64,000 bases of DNA from contig JAHLKC010000118.1 in assembly GCA_025449115.1 (NCBI GenBank), forward strand, positions 1-64,000, written 5' to 3'. This DNA is from Chytridium lagenaria (lineage: Eukaryota; Chytridiomycota; Chytridiomycetes; Chytridiales; Chytridiaceae). Under the pieces are notes generated by a model that saw only the letters and a list, made by a program, of their open reading frames with translations, searched no databases and was not told where the DNA came from. Position 1 is the first letter of the stretch. Each line of letters opens with the position of its first letter. Shown one piece after another: positions 40,742-53,183 of the stretch. A program made the position numbers and the translations under genes.

Positions 40742-42316
40742 ATGAGCACCGATGCAGATGTGGAATCAGGCTCAGTGAGGAGAGGAGATGGGAAGACATC
40801 ATGGCTCAAATCCATCCTCACATCCCTACCCTTTTACATCATCATTGGAACAAGTAAAAAAACAACTCCACCATCCAAGGTTCCTTTTAACTTTTCCAAT
40901 TAGTCATTGGCATCCTTTTAGGTTCATACGCGCCTGAATTCGCGAAATCAGCATCCCCCACCTCGAATCTGTTTATGCGACCTATCCAGTTTGTCGTGTT
41001 TCCGCTCGTGTTTAGTTCTCTTGTGCATGGATTGCTGGGGCCGGGGAGATGAAAGCTGTTGGCAGGGTAGGGTGGAAGGCAATGTTGTATTTTGAGGTTG
41101 TGACGGTAAGCCCTTGTTCATTATTATCTGTAAACTCTGCTCAGATCACAACATGGCCATCTACTCATCGCTCTTTATCTGATTGAACATATACAGACAC
41201 TCGCTCTCTTCATCGGTCTCGTCCTCGCAAACCTTCTTCAACCCGGTCGTTCTCTCTCCTTCCCACCCCCCATCACCATCACCAACACAACCCACACCCA
41301 CAGCTACGCCTCCATGATCGACCACCTGACACCCCGCACATGGTCTGAAATGGCCAACGGTGAAATGCTCCAAGTCCTCGTCACCGCCATTCTCTTTGGT
41401 TGTGCTGCCACAAAACTCGGGCATCGACAACGAGCCGCCGTGGTGGAAGCTGCAGATACAGTCATGAAAATCATGTTTGGGGTGGTGAATATGGTGGTGC
41501 GTTTGATGATTCCATATTTTCCTTTCTTTTTTTTTTAGAGCGCTCATGTATGAAAAAACCTTAGATCTGGATGGCACCCATCGGCGTCACCTTTTCCATC
41601 GCCAACGCCATCGCAACAACAAACGGATTCTCCGTCCTCACAAGTCTCCTTAAACTCGTCGCAGTCCTCCACCTCGCTCTCCTCGTCCTCGTCCTCGGAG
41701 TATTCCTACCGTAAGCACACGTCCCCCCAATTCATTCCCACCTAACACTTTTCTAAAGCATATGCCTAATCAGCAAAACTCCACCCCTCCCTCTCCTCCA
41801 CGCCCTCCGCAACCCCCTCCTCCTCGCCTACACAACAGGCACCTCCGAATCCGCCCTCCCCACCTCCCTCACCTCTCTCACCACATACGGCGTCCCACCC
41901 CACATCTCCTCCTTCATCCTCCCCCTCGGCTACTGCTTCAACCTCACCGGATCCACCCTCTACCTCTCCCTCGCCTCCCTCTTTGCGCTTCAAGCATCCA
42001 CACGCCATCCAACGCTTCTAGATCAACTCATCATGTGTTTAGAACTCATGGTCGCGTCCAAGGGCGTTGCGGGCGTTCGTGGGGCGAGTCTTGTGTTGAT
42101 CATGGCGACGGTGGAAGCTTATGGAGGAATGTGGCGGCTGTGGGTGTTGTGGTTGGAGTGGATTGGATCATGGATATGGCGAGGAGTGCGTGTAATGTTT
42201 TGGGGAATGGATTGGCCGCGGTGGTGGTTGCTAAGATGGAGGGGTGTTTTGGAGAGAAGGAGGGGGACGGGGGGAGGTGGTTGTTGTGGCGGATAGGGGT
42301 GTCAGTGGTGAAGTAA
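40742..42316 (+). CDS. Dicarboxylate/glutamate:cation symporter (DAACS, SLC1/DctA-GltP type)
   Basis: Plasma-membrane secondary transporter. Exons: 40742-40853, 40904-41105, 41197-41496, 41565-41710 and 41759-42316. Start MSTDADVESG. Family motifs: SNLFMRPIQFVVFPLVFSSL; GEMKAVGRVGWKAMLYFEVV; the HP1 loop AYTTGTSESALP; GYCFNLTGSTLYLSL (equivalent to TM7 NMDGT); VASKGVAGVRGASLVLI; and DWIMDMARSACNVLGNGLAA. The TSESALP form is closer to bacterial DctA-type carriers than to animal glutamate transporters. Two one-base deletions interrupt it: about 41043 in a GGGG run (restoring GLLGAGEMK) and about 42128 (restoring GGNVAAVGVVVG). The substrate is probably a C4-dicarboxylate or an acidic amino acid. 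Confidence 0.9.
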
Positions 42317-42982
42317 CTGGGAAGAAGACGGAGGACGGAAATTAAAGGATTTCGAGAGGACGGTTGTGGATTGCAGAGTGGATGAAACGCGGGAACTGTA
42401 AATCAAAGTAAAATATATTTTCTTTCGTGAGTTATTTTTTTGCTTACAGAGTCTTAAAGAGATTAAGGAGAGTGGATGGTAAATTGTTTGGAAATGACCG
42501 CCTACATTCAGCGTACATTCAGATAAAAAAAATAAATCAAAGCTAATACATATACAACCTAATTTGATCGCCCACAACCATTCCCATCTCCAATTCTCGC
42601 TAATCCCCTCGTAGCACTCCCATCTACCCCCTCTCCATCTCCCTCCACGATCAATATCACCTGATTCCCATTTAACAACAACCGCGCCTACTTCTGCAAA
42701 ATCCTCCCCCCCATCATCATGTAAACACATCAATCTCGAAGCTGTGATCGTGTCGTGATCGTGTCAGCCCTCAACGCTGACACCATCAGGAGGTTGTGCT
42801 CGCAGATGGAGTTGAAACCTGTCCATAACCGACCATCAGTAGTGACGCACAAAATTTGGAAATTAGCGTCGATGGCTTCCAAGGCGTTGAGCTCGACGAT
42901 AGGCTCATTGCAATGATCCGAACCCGAAATTTTGGTGAGAACAGATACCGAGACATGATCTCACTGGCGTTAAAATTCAGGT
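42317..42982. other. Intergenic region before the minisatellite
   Basis: Follows the symporter stop codon. Short open frames occur on the minus strand but none with recognisable content. Confidence 0.5.
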
Positions 42983-43564
42983 ATACAATACGGGTGGGGG
43001 AACATCAATGAAGAAGAACGCATTCACATACCTTGACCATTATCAACGCGGTTGTATTTCATAAAACTTTATCCTTTTTACACCAAATATACAAGACGGG
43101 GTGGGAACATGATCAATGAAGAAGAACGCATTCACATACCTTGAAACGCATTCACATACCTTGACCATTATCAACGCGGTTGTATTTCATAAAACTTTTA
43201 TCCTTTTTACACCAAATATGCAATACGGGGTGGGGAACATGATCAATGAAGAAGAACGCATTCACATACCTTGACCATTATCAACGCGGTTGTATTTCAT
43301 AAAACTTTATCCTTTTTACACCAAATATACAAGACGGGGTGGGGAACATGATCAATGAAGAAGAACGCATTCACATACCTTGAACGCATTCACATACCTT
43401 GACCATTATCAACGCGGTTGTATTTCATAAAACTTTTATCCTTTTTACACCAAATATGCAATACGGGGTGGGGAACATGATCAATGAAGAAGAACGCATT
43501 CACATACCTTGACCATTATCAACGCGGTTGTATTTCATAAAAACTTTTATCCTTTTTACACTAA
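42983..43564. repeat. Minisatellite with alternating short and long units
   Basis: Five units in a row: 42983-43088 (106), 43089-43217 (129), 43218-43326 (109), 43327-43455 (129) and 43456-43564 (about 109). The long units differ by an internal repeat of about 20 bases of cgcattcacataccttga. Short units mostly begin atgcaatacgggg, long ones atacaagacgggg. The order short-long-short-long-short points to duplication of a two-unit block. Confidence 0.93.
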
Positions 43565-44300
43565 ACCCACTATTCGCAATGCCCCCATTTTTCAACAGGT
43601 CTCCTCCTTCACTTCCCTTATTCATCATTTTCACCTGTATATACCGTGGTACTATATACCTTTATAGGTCCCTTCCCAGAATTCGGCGTTACGATCATCA
43701 CCATCACCTTGATTTTAAATACACACAAGGCAGTCTCACACACCCATCTCTATACCCATACCTTTGAACCGCATAAAACATCTCAGCAACTTTATATCAC
43801 GTCGCTGAAATAGATACCAAAAAAAAAAAAAAAAACAACGTTTTCCGTGTCCGCAAACCCCATAATCTATTTTTTCAAACCCCATTCCACATTATACGTT
43901 TCTTTATCCCCATTCATCGCTTCAGCAATAAAAAAAAAAAGCTAAAAAACCCATTCGAGAACGCAAAAAAGGAAAGAAGAAAAAATCACTATGAAACCAG
44001 CAACATCCAGTAAAAACGAAACAAGACGCAAAAGGAAAGAGAAAAAAAAATAAAAAAAAAAATTGAGGGAAAACAGGTTCGCATACAGAAAAAGAGCAAA
44101 AGCAAAGAGCTAAAGCAAAGGAAACCACCCATCGACACAAAAAAAAAAAAAAAAGACGGATAAAAAAAGAAAGCAATCTCAACACCCCAAACCAAGGGAG
44201 GTGGGGGAAACCGGGCGGAAAAAAAAAAAAAAAAAAAGAAGAGCGATAAAAACATCGCCACCCCTTTACGAAAAAAAAAAATAAATCACAAATCCCCACA
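43565..44300. other. Homopolymer-rich intergenic tract
   Basis: Many A runs of 8 to 18 bases between 43817 and 44279 on the plus strand (T-rich in the sense of the adjacent phosphatase gene, whose 3' end is at 44301). The open frames here are Phe-rich artefacts of poly-T. No gene is supported. Confidence 0.6.
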
Positions 44301-46245
44301 TCATTCCTCTCTATCCCCAACAGCAACCTCCACCTCTCGTTCAACACCCCCCGCACACCCACGTCCCTCCACAGCCTCAAGCCGTTCCTTAAACTCAAGG
44401 TAATCCATGAAATAAGCATAACTCTCTGACATCCAAAACAAAGGCACACTCGGTTCAGTCACCCCATGAATCTCCTTCTCAAGATCCTGAAGGGCTCTCG
44501 CGAATCCATCGTTGGGGCGGATAATAGGCCGCGACTAGTCAACAAAAAAAGGGAAAGAAAAGAGTTAGGCATGTTCGAAATAAAACGACAAAAAGGGGAT
44601 ATGTACATACCTTATAAAGCCATACACCAAGCATCATACAAACTTAACCCCCCAAACTCTCACCAAATAAGCCAACACAATCGTCGCACTCCTAGACACC
44701 CCCGCATGACAATGCACAAGCACTCCCTCCCCCCTCCTCCTCGCCCGTTCAATAATCCCACAACACTCCTCAAACAACCTCCTAATATTCTCTCTCGGCG
44801 AATCCTCAATCGGAAAATCATGATAAATCACCGTCCCCTCATCATCCAACGGCGTGTCATGAATAAAACGCATGAACATCACCAGCAGTGGCGCGTCGAC
44901 ATGCATCCTCAAACCCCCATCCAAGACGGAGAACATGACGAATGCGACGAGGCGTGACGGTCTCGGGACGGGCCGCAAAACAACTGCCTAGGTACAGGAA
45001 GGGGGGGAGGATGGGGAGGGGAGGTCGCCAACGGGGTGGCTGCGGTTGTACCAAACCGCAGAGATGAGATGGTTTTGGACTTCACGGAGATCGTGGACAG
45101 AGGAGGTGGTGATGGGGATGTGTGGGAAGGAGGTTGGGATGGGGATGGTGGTGGAGCGACGGAGCGGGGTGCGGGAACGGGGTGGAGATGAGGTGGTGGT
45201 AGGTTCGGATAAAGAGCGGGTAGGGGTATCACTGTGAACAGGGATGACGGGACGGGTCGAACGAGGTAAGGATGTAACGCGGCAAAGGCCTCCATCCCAC
45301 CAGAGAGGTATCGAACGCTTTTTGATTTGCCGAGATCCCTCACCACGTTCGCAAAGGCCTCTGCGAATCCGCTTTGATGGCCGCGGTCATCGTAGACAAC
45401 AACATCGCCGTCTAAACGGCGTTGAAAGCATATATCGGTGATTTGAGCATGTCCATGGTTCAAGGGAGGCGAGGTACACGTAGTCGAGAGATTCGAGGAG
45501 TTGCTTACGGCGTTTCGGGGACACGCGAACGGGGAAGCGGGTTTTCGCGGGGAGTCGGTCATAATGGAATCTCATCATTGTCGGTCGGATCGTCCATGAA
45601 TTCTTCTTCATCCTCGTCCTCATCCTCATCTTCATCATCATCCTCATCTTCTTCATCATCATACTCGTCCAACGCATCAGGAAGGGGTGGGAGCTCCACC
45701 CTCGCAAACCCATTCCCAACATCTCCTTCTCATCTGTCGTGTCCACATCCTGAGATGGGCAATGACGGAATGTTCTTTGACGCGACAATGTGTTGACGTT
45801 TCGGTCTTCGAGGATACGACGCAGTTTTGGGTCGATCAGGACTTTACGATCAATCCTAGAACGGATGCGTTGGACGTACATGAGACGACGTGAGCTGGAT
45901 GGTGGATATGGAGGAGCGAGAGTTGGAGACGTCAATGACGAGGGTGTGGAGGAAGCGGTGTTTGAGATGTCGTGGAATTCGGTGGGGGTGAGGGAGAAGG
46001 GGTCTACAGGTGGAATGTAGATGGAGGAGGAGTCTATAGGAAGGGTGGTGGACTCAGATGGTCAGTGGGGGGTGATGGAGTGGAGGGGTGTCTATGGGTG
46101 TGTCGATGTGGACGGGGGTAGGTGTGGGAATGGTGATGGGGTTGTCGATGATGGTGGTGTCGAACATGTTGAGTTTGGGACAGATGGAGTCGAGATGGAA
46201 GGTGGAGGAGCGGGAGAGAGACAGACGGTCTACGATGTTGTACAT
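44301..46245 (-). CDS. MAP-kinase phosphatase: rhodanese-like plus dual-specificity phosphatase
   Basis: Predicted dual-specificity phosphatase acting on MAP kinases. Likely start MYNIVDRLSLSRSSTF at 46245. A rhodanese/Cdc25-type domain includes SPPLNHGHAQITDICFQRRL, GDVVVYDDRG and VRYLSGGMEAFAALHPYL. It contains an Asp/Glu run encoded near 45590-45670. A Pro/Ser linker leads to the catalytic domain: ILPPFLYLGSCFAARPE, IYHDFPIEDSPRENI and the signature VLVHCHAGVSRSATIVLAYL with catalytic Cys and Arg. After an intron (44535-44610) comes SRPIIRPNDGFARALQDLEK, ending VEVAVGDREE at 44301. Frame changes are needed near 46030, 45690, 45490, 44920 and 44620. The combination of both domains is the MKP layout. 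Confidence 0.87.
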
Positions 46246-49200
46246 GGATGGATGTCTTTAACGGTTCTTCTAATGTATGTATAGTGGTTGACAATGTATC
46301 TGATGATGATGGTGGCGATTGTGATGACGCCAACGCAAGGAAGAATCCTCATTATCATCCTCAACCACCACAACTGTATCTAGAGATAAAGATGCATCCG
46401 TCCAGCAGCAGCAGCAGCATTAAGCAAGAGGTCTCTATCAAGCACATTATCCACAAGCAGCAACCACCTCCTCTACACTTGGAGGCATAAGAATGGTGGT
46501 GTTTTATAATATGTTACGATGAAGGCTGAATGACCTCGAGGATCCTTTTTTTTTTTCTATGTAAATTTTTGGTCTGCTATAACACGTCACACAAAGGCAT
46601 AGGGGAGTTGACACAAAAAAAAAAAAGGTTTTTCTTTCCCTGTTTTTCACACTAATTATGAAAAATCCCGATGGACTAATAAAATGTGACCAAGGTCCAA
46701 GGACGGCTCATTACTCGCCTTCCTTTCGTCGTTTAGGTATGTGTTTACCATCTATATCTACCACCATCCGCTAGGAGACAGGAATTATCACCGTAATATC
46801 CTTAACGACGTACATGCGTGCATGCATACCATCAACTAACTGTCTGGACAAGCAGCACATTGACGTTTATGATTCGTCTTCATTTTCATATTCCATTTCC
46901 TATGCCGTTTCACCTTTTTATTACATTACGGCTTTTCGCACGAAATGAGAGTATGTCGGTCACTGCAATGGCAGCAGGTATAACAGGTATGCACCAAAAG
47001 CAGATTGTTCGGCTTTCCTTACAGTACAGAGACGCTGGAACAATGGTCCTACCCCCTGGTCTGAATTCCAGTATTCAAATATCTCCATACACACTTATTT
47101 AATAAACTCTAATTATTTTCAAAAAATGTTTACAAGTCCATAGGTTTCTTTCTGTTAATTACCATAACTTTGTGTATAGCTGTTCTTAACAACCGAAATA
47201 TGGTAATGATGATGGTGGGAGTGAGGCTGTTTCCCGGGCATCCGGAAGCTAAACAATAATAATTCACAGACGCTGGCATAGCAATAGGGTGTGAGGTCCA
47301 TCATGGAAAAGACAGGGGGCGTTTTCTCCAAAACATGCCCACGCTGACAAAAAAGTTTGAACGCTAGCCAAAAAAAATGAATAGGCAGAATTTATCGATA
47401 CATTGATACATCCATGCATCATCAATTTCAGATTTCAACGTCTTTAAGTGCGCGCCATTAGTGTGTTGCGATAACATATTGTTATTGTGCAATATATGTT
47501 TTTGAAGTATTTATTACAGTGAATGTATCGGGCGGCACATACCTTACGTAACTATGTTTACTCAATCCAACACCAGTATTGGTTGCTGCACGCACGCGCT
47601 TTAAAGTTCCACTCACAGCAAATCTCCAAGTCAATCTGTCCATGTTCCCAACCATCAACGCCGAATCTAATCCTCAATAATTTGGGCTTTCGCTAAAAAA
47701 ACCATCATCATCCAAGCGTCTCCAAAAATCCATACTCCTTACATTCTAAGCGCGGAAAATTATTTCAGAATCTTACCATATTAGTGTTGATCCAAATGGA
47801 GGTGCTGCTCACAACCACGTTTCATACGAATATGAAAAGCCCTCCGACATCCTTGATGGATCCCATTCTTTGTTTCCGACACAAGTGGTATGATGGAACA
47901 CCAGTCGTCCTCTATGTTTGATTAGTACACGTTTCCTTCTGTGTTTCCGGCACAAGTGGCATAGCGTGCCACTGCGCCTACTTTTTTAATACTTTAATAA
48001 ATAGGCTTTGTTGAACCTTCATTGTAGTCTAATGATAGTATACGTGGGTTTCATAAATGGGGGTTTAGATGAAACATGGCAAAGAGAAATGGTGGTAGAA
48101 AGGCATGGGAAGATGGCGAAATCGTGGAAAGCGGCCATAACACGACGGAAAAAACCCACCTTTATGTTGGGCCTAGCGGTGAAGCCAGCCTTTCACTGTT
48201 GTTTTTTTGTTTTGTTTTTTTCAAACACGGAGTGAAGATTTAGGCGCGCAGCTCGAGCATACGCCGATCAGAGTTGATTCGTTCAACACCCCTAGGAACA
48301 AACAACGGGCTGTCCATTTCGCGCATTTGTCTCATTCAGTATATTAGCCAAGAGGAGCTCGCCTTTCCCCCCTTTCCTTTCTGTTGTTTGAAACTACAAC
48401 AACAAAACAGTGGTGCATACACCATTTCTGTTTCAGATTATAAATAGTCGGCGCTTTATGTTGGGGTTATGTTCTGAAACAATGCACATGAAATAAAACA
48501 TTAAAAAATAAATAGTGAATTTGTTGGGTCCGAATTCTTTCAACAGTGTTTGGTTACGACACGGTTAGGTATGACAAGATTTTAAGCCGCAAAGAGTTGC
48601 TCAGCCGAGGGAGCGGTATATGTTTTTAATTTAATTTTATTTATCAATTATCAGTGGAAAGGGTCACCGCCAGAAAAAAGAAAAGAAAAAGAAAAATGAT
48701 AGACTTTGGATAATGTTACACAGATAATTTCAAGGGGAAATGAATTCATAGCCAATGAGATTGAAGGAGGACCCCTCGTTGTGCTACTCTCTCACACTTT
48801 GTGTTGTTGTTTGTTGTTGTTTGTCGACTGTTGTGTCCAAGTGTGACCCAAGCAGTTCCTATTCATTCAATTCCTAATTTCCTATATCCATCCATCCATC
48901 CATCCATCCGTCCGTCCATCCGTCCGAATGTAATTAATAATTAATTATTAATTCATACATTTAATGTGTAACATGCATTTCATTTTACATTTTATTAATT
49001 ATTATTTTTTGCTTCTCCTCCCTCCTTTACACACAAACTACTATGTAATACCCATTACTATCATCATGTAAACACACTACTCTCTCTCTTTCTCCTCTCT
49101 TTCTCCTTTGCTACATACATAATAATAGTAACAATGATATTATGTATTTAATAATAAATAAATTTAAGAGGCTTTAAAATAAATAGACCGCCCACTCCGC

Positions 49201-49370
49201 ATTCCCCCCCCTTTTTCCCCTTTCTTTTAATCAAATCTGAAAAAGCAATTAACACCCGTGTATGCCATCATAAACACGTCCAGTGTAAAAACTATACTGC
49301 ATGCACTAAACTATACCTGAATAGCCTAACCTACCCAACACACCACACACACACCGTTCTCAGGTTTTGA
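46246..49370. other. Long intergenic region (3.1 kb)
   Basis: Between the phosphatase start (-) and the homeobox gene (+). The three or four short open frames here show no recognisable protein. A CATC/CGTC tetranucleotide repeat lies at about 48890-48927, with CT and TAA tracts nearer 49080-49170. A short repeat with cacaagtgg occurs near 47880 and 47950. The size suits regulatory sequence for a homeobox gene, but I found no specific site. Confidence 0.5.
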
Positions 49371-51293
49371 ATGCAAGAACACTCTGCTGCAATATCCACC
49401 ACTACTCCTACTACTACTACTACTACTACTACTCCATCGTCATCATCATTGGCAGTTAACTACTACCCCTACGGCATCAATACTACAGCATCTACAGGCG
49501 GCATCATCAATAACTACCAGAACATTACCCAGAGCAATCAAAGCGTCAACATGCTTGATCTTCAGCAGCAAATGCACTTTATTGACCAACACAATCATCA
49601 CATGATGCAACAGCAGCATCAACAACTACAACAGCAAGACCATCATTACCTCGACAACCACCACCATCACTTCCAAAGCTCCCACAATCCGCTCCTCTTC
49701 AACATCCTCAACCTCCTCGTCACCCCGCCTCTCCTCTCACAGCCCCGACCTCAACAACACCACCAGCAGCCTCCACACCCTCGACATGTCCAACCTCCTC
49801 TCCTCCAACAACTTTCTCGCCATGTCTCCCTACACCACTACCACAACACCACCGCCACCAACTCTTCAAACCAGGACATTTCATCACCTTTATCCTCTTC
49901 CATGGACATCCCTGGACTTAAAAAGAAAGGACAAGAGCAAGCACGGATCAGCTCATGATACTTGAGGATGTGTTTGGGTCAACCAGGAATCCAAATGCTG
50001 CTTTGAGAAAGGAGCTGGCAGAGAGATGTGGTATGCGCGAGAGATCTGTTCAGATATGGGTGAGTTTCATGTCTTGTTTTATCATCCCATCATTTGCATT
50101 TATTTTATGATGACACTCATCATTACTTTTTCCTCTCCACCCACCCACCCCTCTCATGGCATTATTATTGTTAGTTAGTTATTCATTCATTCATTCAACC
50201 TCCCCACCTTTTCCTCTTCTTTCATTTTATTATTTATTTTTTTACTTCATTATCATCATCATCATCATCATCATCACGCCTCTTTTTGTTGTGTAACGTT
50301 ACAATTTCATTTCTTGCAAGACGCTAATCAATTTCATTTCATTTTAAACTGACCAATCATCTTATTCTTGTCTTTATTGCAATTGCAGTTCCAAAACAGA
50401 CGCGCGAGATCACGTCCTCCTGGCCTTCGCAGGAAAAACAATCCACAACAACTCCTCTTTCTCAACTCTACCTCTACCGCCGCAACTCATTCACCAACTA
50501 CTCCTACATCAGCCATTTCAATGGCAACACCAACTTCTGCCATCCCAACACCTTCATCCACAACCTCCCTTCTCTTCCCTCCACCCATCTCAACTTTATC
50601 CTCCCACCACCACACCATTTCCTCATTCCCTTCATCAACACCAACATCCGCCTACCTCCCCTCTCCTTCCGCCTCCATCCTCCCGCTCTCTGCAACCTCC
50701 TCCATGGGTCTTCTCACACCGTACTCGTCTCACCCCCTCAACCCGCTCCCCGTCCACACAACCCTCCCAACCCACATGACAACCCCTTCAACCCCAATCC
50801 ACCACCTCCCCATTACTTCCCTCTCCTGTGGAACCTGGCGCCGCACCCTCGACCCTAACCGTCGCGACCTCCTGGCAGGTGCCAACCTCTCGTCTCGTTG
50901 TCTCCAATTCGTCATTGATTGCAACAACACGGGTTTCCGCGTCGAAATCCCCTTTGACTCTATCCTCCACATCAACTCCATCCCTTCCCCTTCAGCCGAC
51001 GAACTCCATCTCTCCATCGACCTCGCGTACCCCCCGAACTTTTGCATGCAAGTTGACGCGCCGCAATCAAAAATCTGGATCAGGTGTAGTGATTTCACAG
51101 AGGGAGGGCAGGGGAGCAGTATCCTCTTCATCGGATCAGCGGACCCCGAGATGCCCTTTTCAACGCTTTGGCGAGCGCGGTCAAAGGGGATCATCATTTA
51201 TCTGTCGTCGCGAATGGGTTTTTGGAGAGTGCCGTGGCTTCTGCTACACCAGAAGGGTTACCCATGAGTTCCTTCATGGGGAGGATGGCATGA
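49371..51293 (+). CDS. Homeodomain transcription factor with conserved C-terminal region
   Basis: Start MQEHSAAISTTTPTTTT; the N-terminus is rich in Thr, Gln and His. The homeodomain runs TRASTDQLMILEDVFGS ... RKELAERCGMRERSVQIW, then an intron (50060-50388) splits helix 3 and the next exon gives FQNRRARSRPPGLRRK. WFQNRR fixes residue 50 as Gln, a typical non-TALE domain. Near 49925 one missing A in an A run breaks the frame; with it the arm reads LKKKRTRAS. Exon 2 is Ser/Thr/Pro-rich, then a folded-looking block of about 130 residues begins SLSCGTWRRTLDPNRRDLL and contains FRVEIPFDSILHI, YPPNFCMQV and WIRCSDFTEGGQGS. A second frame change near 51168 would give the C-terminus SFMGRMA ending at 51293; without it the protein ends at 51267. 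Confidence 0.9.
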
Positions 51294-53183
51294 AACCCAC
51301 ACCTTTTCAATCCCTTTCTTTCTCCCTTTGATTTTGTAAATGAGTGTAAACAGCACCACAACGCTTTTGTATTTAACGTGTAAACGGAGCTTTTCTTTTT
51401 TGTTTGTTCTGTGAATGTATTTTTTTTTCTTGTTTTTTTTGGGGGGTTTTTTTTGATTTGGAAACACTTTTTGCTGTTTGGATGAAGTCCTATATTTTGT
51501 TTTTGCTTTTTGTTCTGAAGAATATAACAACACCCCAAATATTACAACGTAGAAAGGAAGAAGTAAAACACAATGTTGTTTTTAAAAAACTATCCACTTC
51601 TCTATTCCCGAAGTCTAGACCTTTTGAGCATCCCAACGTCTTACCTACATATCCAGCCGTCTTTTTCTTTTTTTATTTATTTGTTCTCATTTCTCTTTTC
51701 CTTTTCATCACCCTATTTGTTCTTTTTCATTTCTTTTCATTTTTTTCGCTTACTTTATACATGTCGAATGAAATGAAATACCTAGTTTGATTTGATGTAA
51801 ACTACACCCCCAATTTTTCATTTTATCTCGAGAAGGGGGTGGGTGAAGGGTGTCTTTTCATTTCCGGCAGAAGGGAAGGGGGGGGGGTGCGAAGATTGTG
51901 CAAACGTCCAGATATGGATGTGTGGTGTGGTGTAGAATTTAAATTTTTTTGCTGTTCTTTGGGGGTTTGTGCATGACGCCAGTTGTTGAGGCGGTGTTGA
52001 AGGGCGTGTTGGGATGCGGTGTGGAATGCCGAAAGGTGAGAAAGACAACTGAAGGGTTTTGTGAGTAGAGTGAATTCACGATATTATGCTTATGATAGCC
52101 GTTATTCAGCTCTGGAGAAAATGGGCTCGAGCGGGCAGGCTATGCACTCGCTAATGCTCAAAATGCCCAAAAAATGCTGCACACTTGAGACCATGTTGAG
52201 GGGAGAGGTGTTCTATTCGTTTCTTGGGTAAAGAAGCTAAGGAAAGGCCATACAAACCATTAAAAAAATCATAAAGCCGTTGATTTATGGAATAATGCTC
52301 GCCAAGAATGGCTTTTTTGTTTTTGGTTTCATTGTAGTGGAGAGAACGCTTTTGAATGATTTTCGGAATTGCGGGAGTGCGGGGGAGTGAAACGCTCAAA
52401 TCAACTTTCATCCCGTCCCGCAACGCCACTTGACCCAATTCTCCTTTAAAACAGTTCATCGATCGATGGATTACCCGCAGAGAAGTTACTCACAAAGCCT
52501 ACGAAGTCATGTTGATTTCTGGAGACGTTTCTTTTTATGCGAAAAACTGTGGATGATTCTGGTTGCTTTTTTTGCGGAAACCAAGATCCCCCGTCTATCA
52601 AAACGTCCTTTCATCTCATACACTTTGAATAACATATCTCCCCTTTTACTATCCTGTTATCGCTCCTCATTAAACGCGGTGGAAAATATTTATATCATTA
52701 AAGAAATTGGTGGTGATGTTTTAAGTGTTTCTTTTGGTTTTATGTCGATATGCTTTATGCATCTGGAAGCACGTAAAGCTTTTGTCAAAGAAACGGTGGC
52801 GATGTTGTATGTTTCTTTAGGTTTCGTGTTGATATGATCTATGAACTGGATCTCGCCACCCCTTACAATTACCAAGTCGTTGAAGTTATGGAGAAAGCAG
52901 ACTTGCTGTCCTGTTTTCGAGTTAAGGCATGTTCTTTTGGCCACTTTTATATTCCTGTGACCGCCGGCGCATCGTTGTCTCTATTGCGATAACCTTCTCA
53001 TCAGTAAAATCTTTTGCGTGGTGAGATAGGGGTTTGTTGAAGAAAAAAGGCTGGTTACTTTCTTGGTCCTTTATAAATAACTCGCAAATGTATTTTATTC
53101 AAGGATGTCATTCCCTATTTATTTTTTTGGTTTTGGAGTTTTCAATAAATGTTGCGGTTGATGATGAGACTGACAATCCCAAA
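51294..53183. other. Intergenic region
   Basis: Between the homeobox gene and the CMD-like gene. T-rich tracts near 51400-51460 and 51660-51760 look like 3' UTR. Open frames on both strands around 52150-52940 have no recognisable content. It contains an imperfect repeat pair at 52709-52843. Confidence 0.5.
52709..52843. repeat. Imperfect direct repeat of about 50 bp
   Basis: 52709-52759 and 52795-52843 share ggtggygatgtt, a gtttctttnggttt core and gatatg.tctatg, spaced about 86 bases start to start. On the minus strand both copies read as IxxKPKET, which suggests a relic of a repeated coding segment. This is weak evidence. Confidence 0.5.

Noticed and set aside
41762..42316. Pro/His-rich open frame on the plus strand
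   Set aside because: It is the out-of-frame reading of the symporter's last exon; the true frame contains the SLC1 motifs.
42983..43564. CRISPR-like array
   Set aside because: The units are adjacent with no unique spacers, are over 100 bases long and the genome is eukaryotic, so it is a minisatellite.
43922..44449. Phe-rich minus-strand open frame
   Set aside because: It arises from poly-T runs and overlaps the true 3' exon of the phosphatase in another frame.
45600..45670. Poly-Ser protein on the plus strand
   Set aside because: It is the antisense reading of the Asp/Glu run in the phosphatase gene.
47200..47300. Possible tRNA
   Set aside because: No paired A and B boxes or cloverleaf could be built here or elsewhere in the window.
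52430..52837. 135-residue plus-strand open frame
   Set aside because: No recognisable family, no splice support, and it crosses an imperfect DNA repeat; probably chance.
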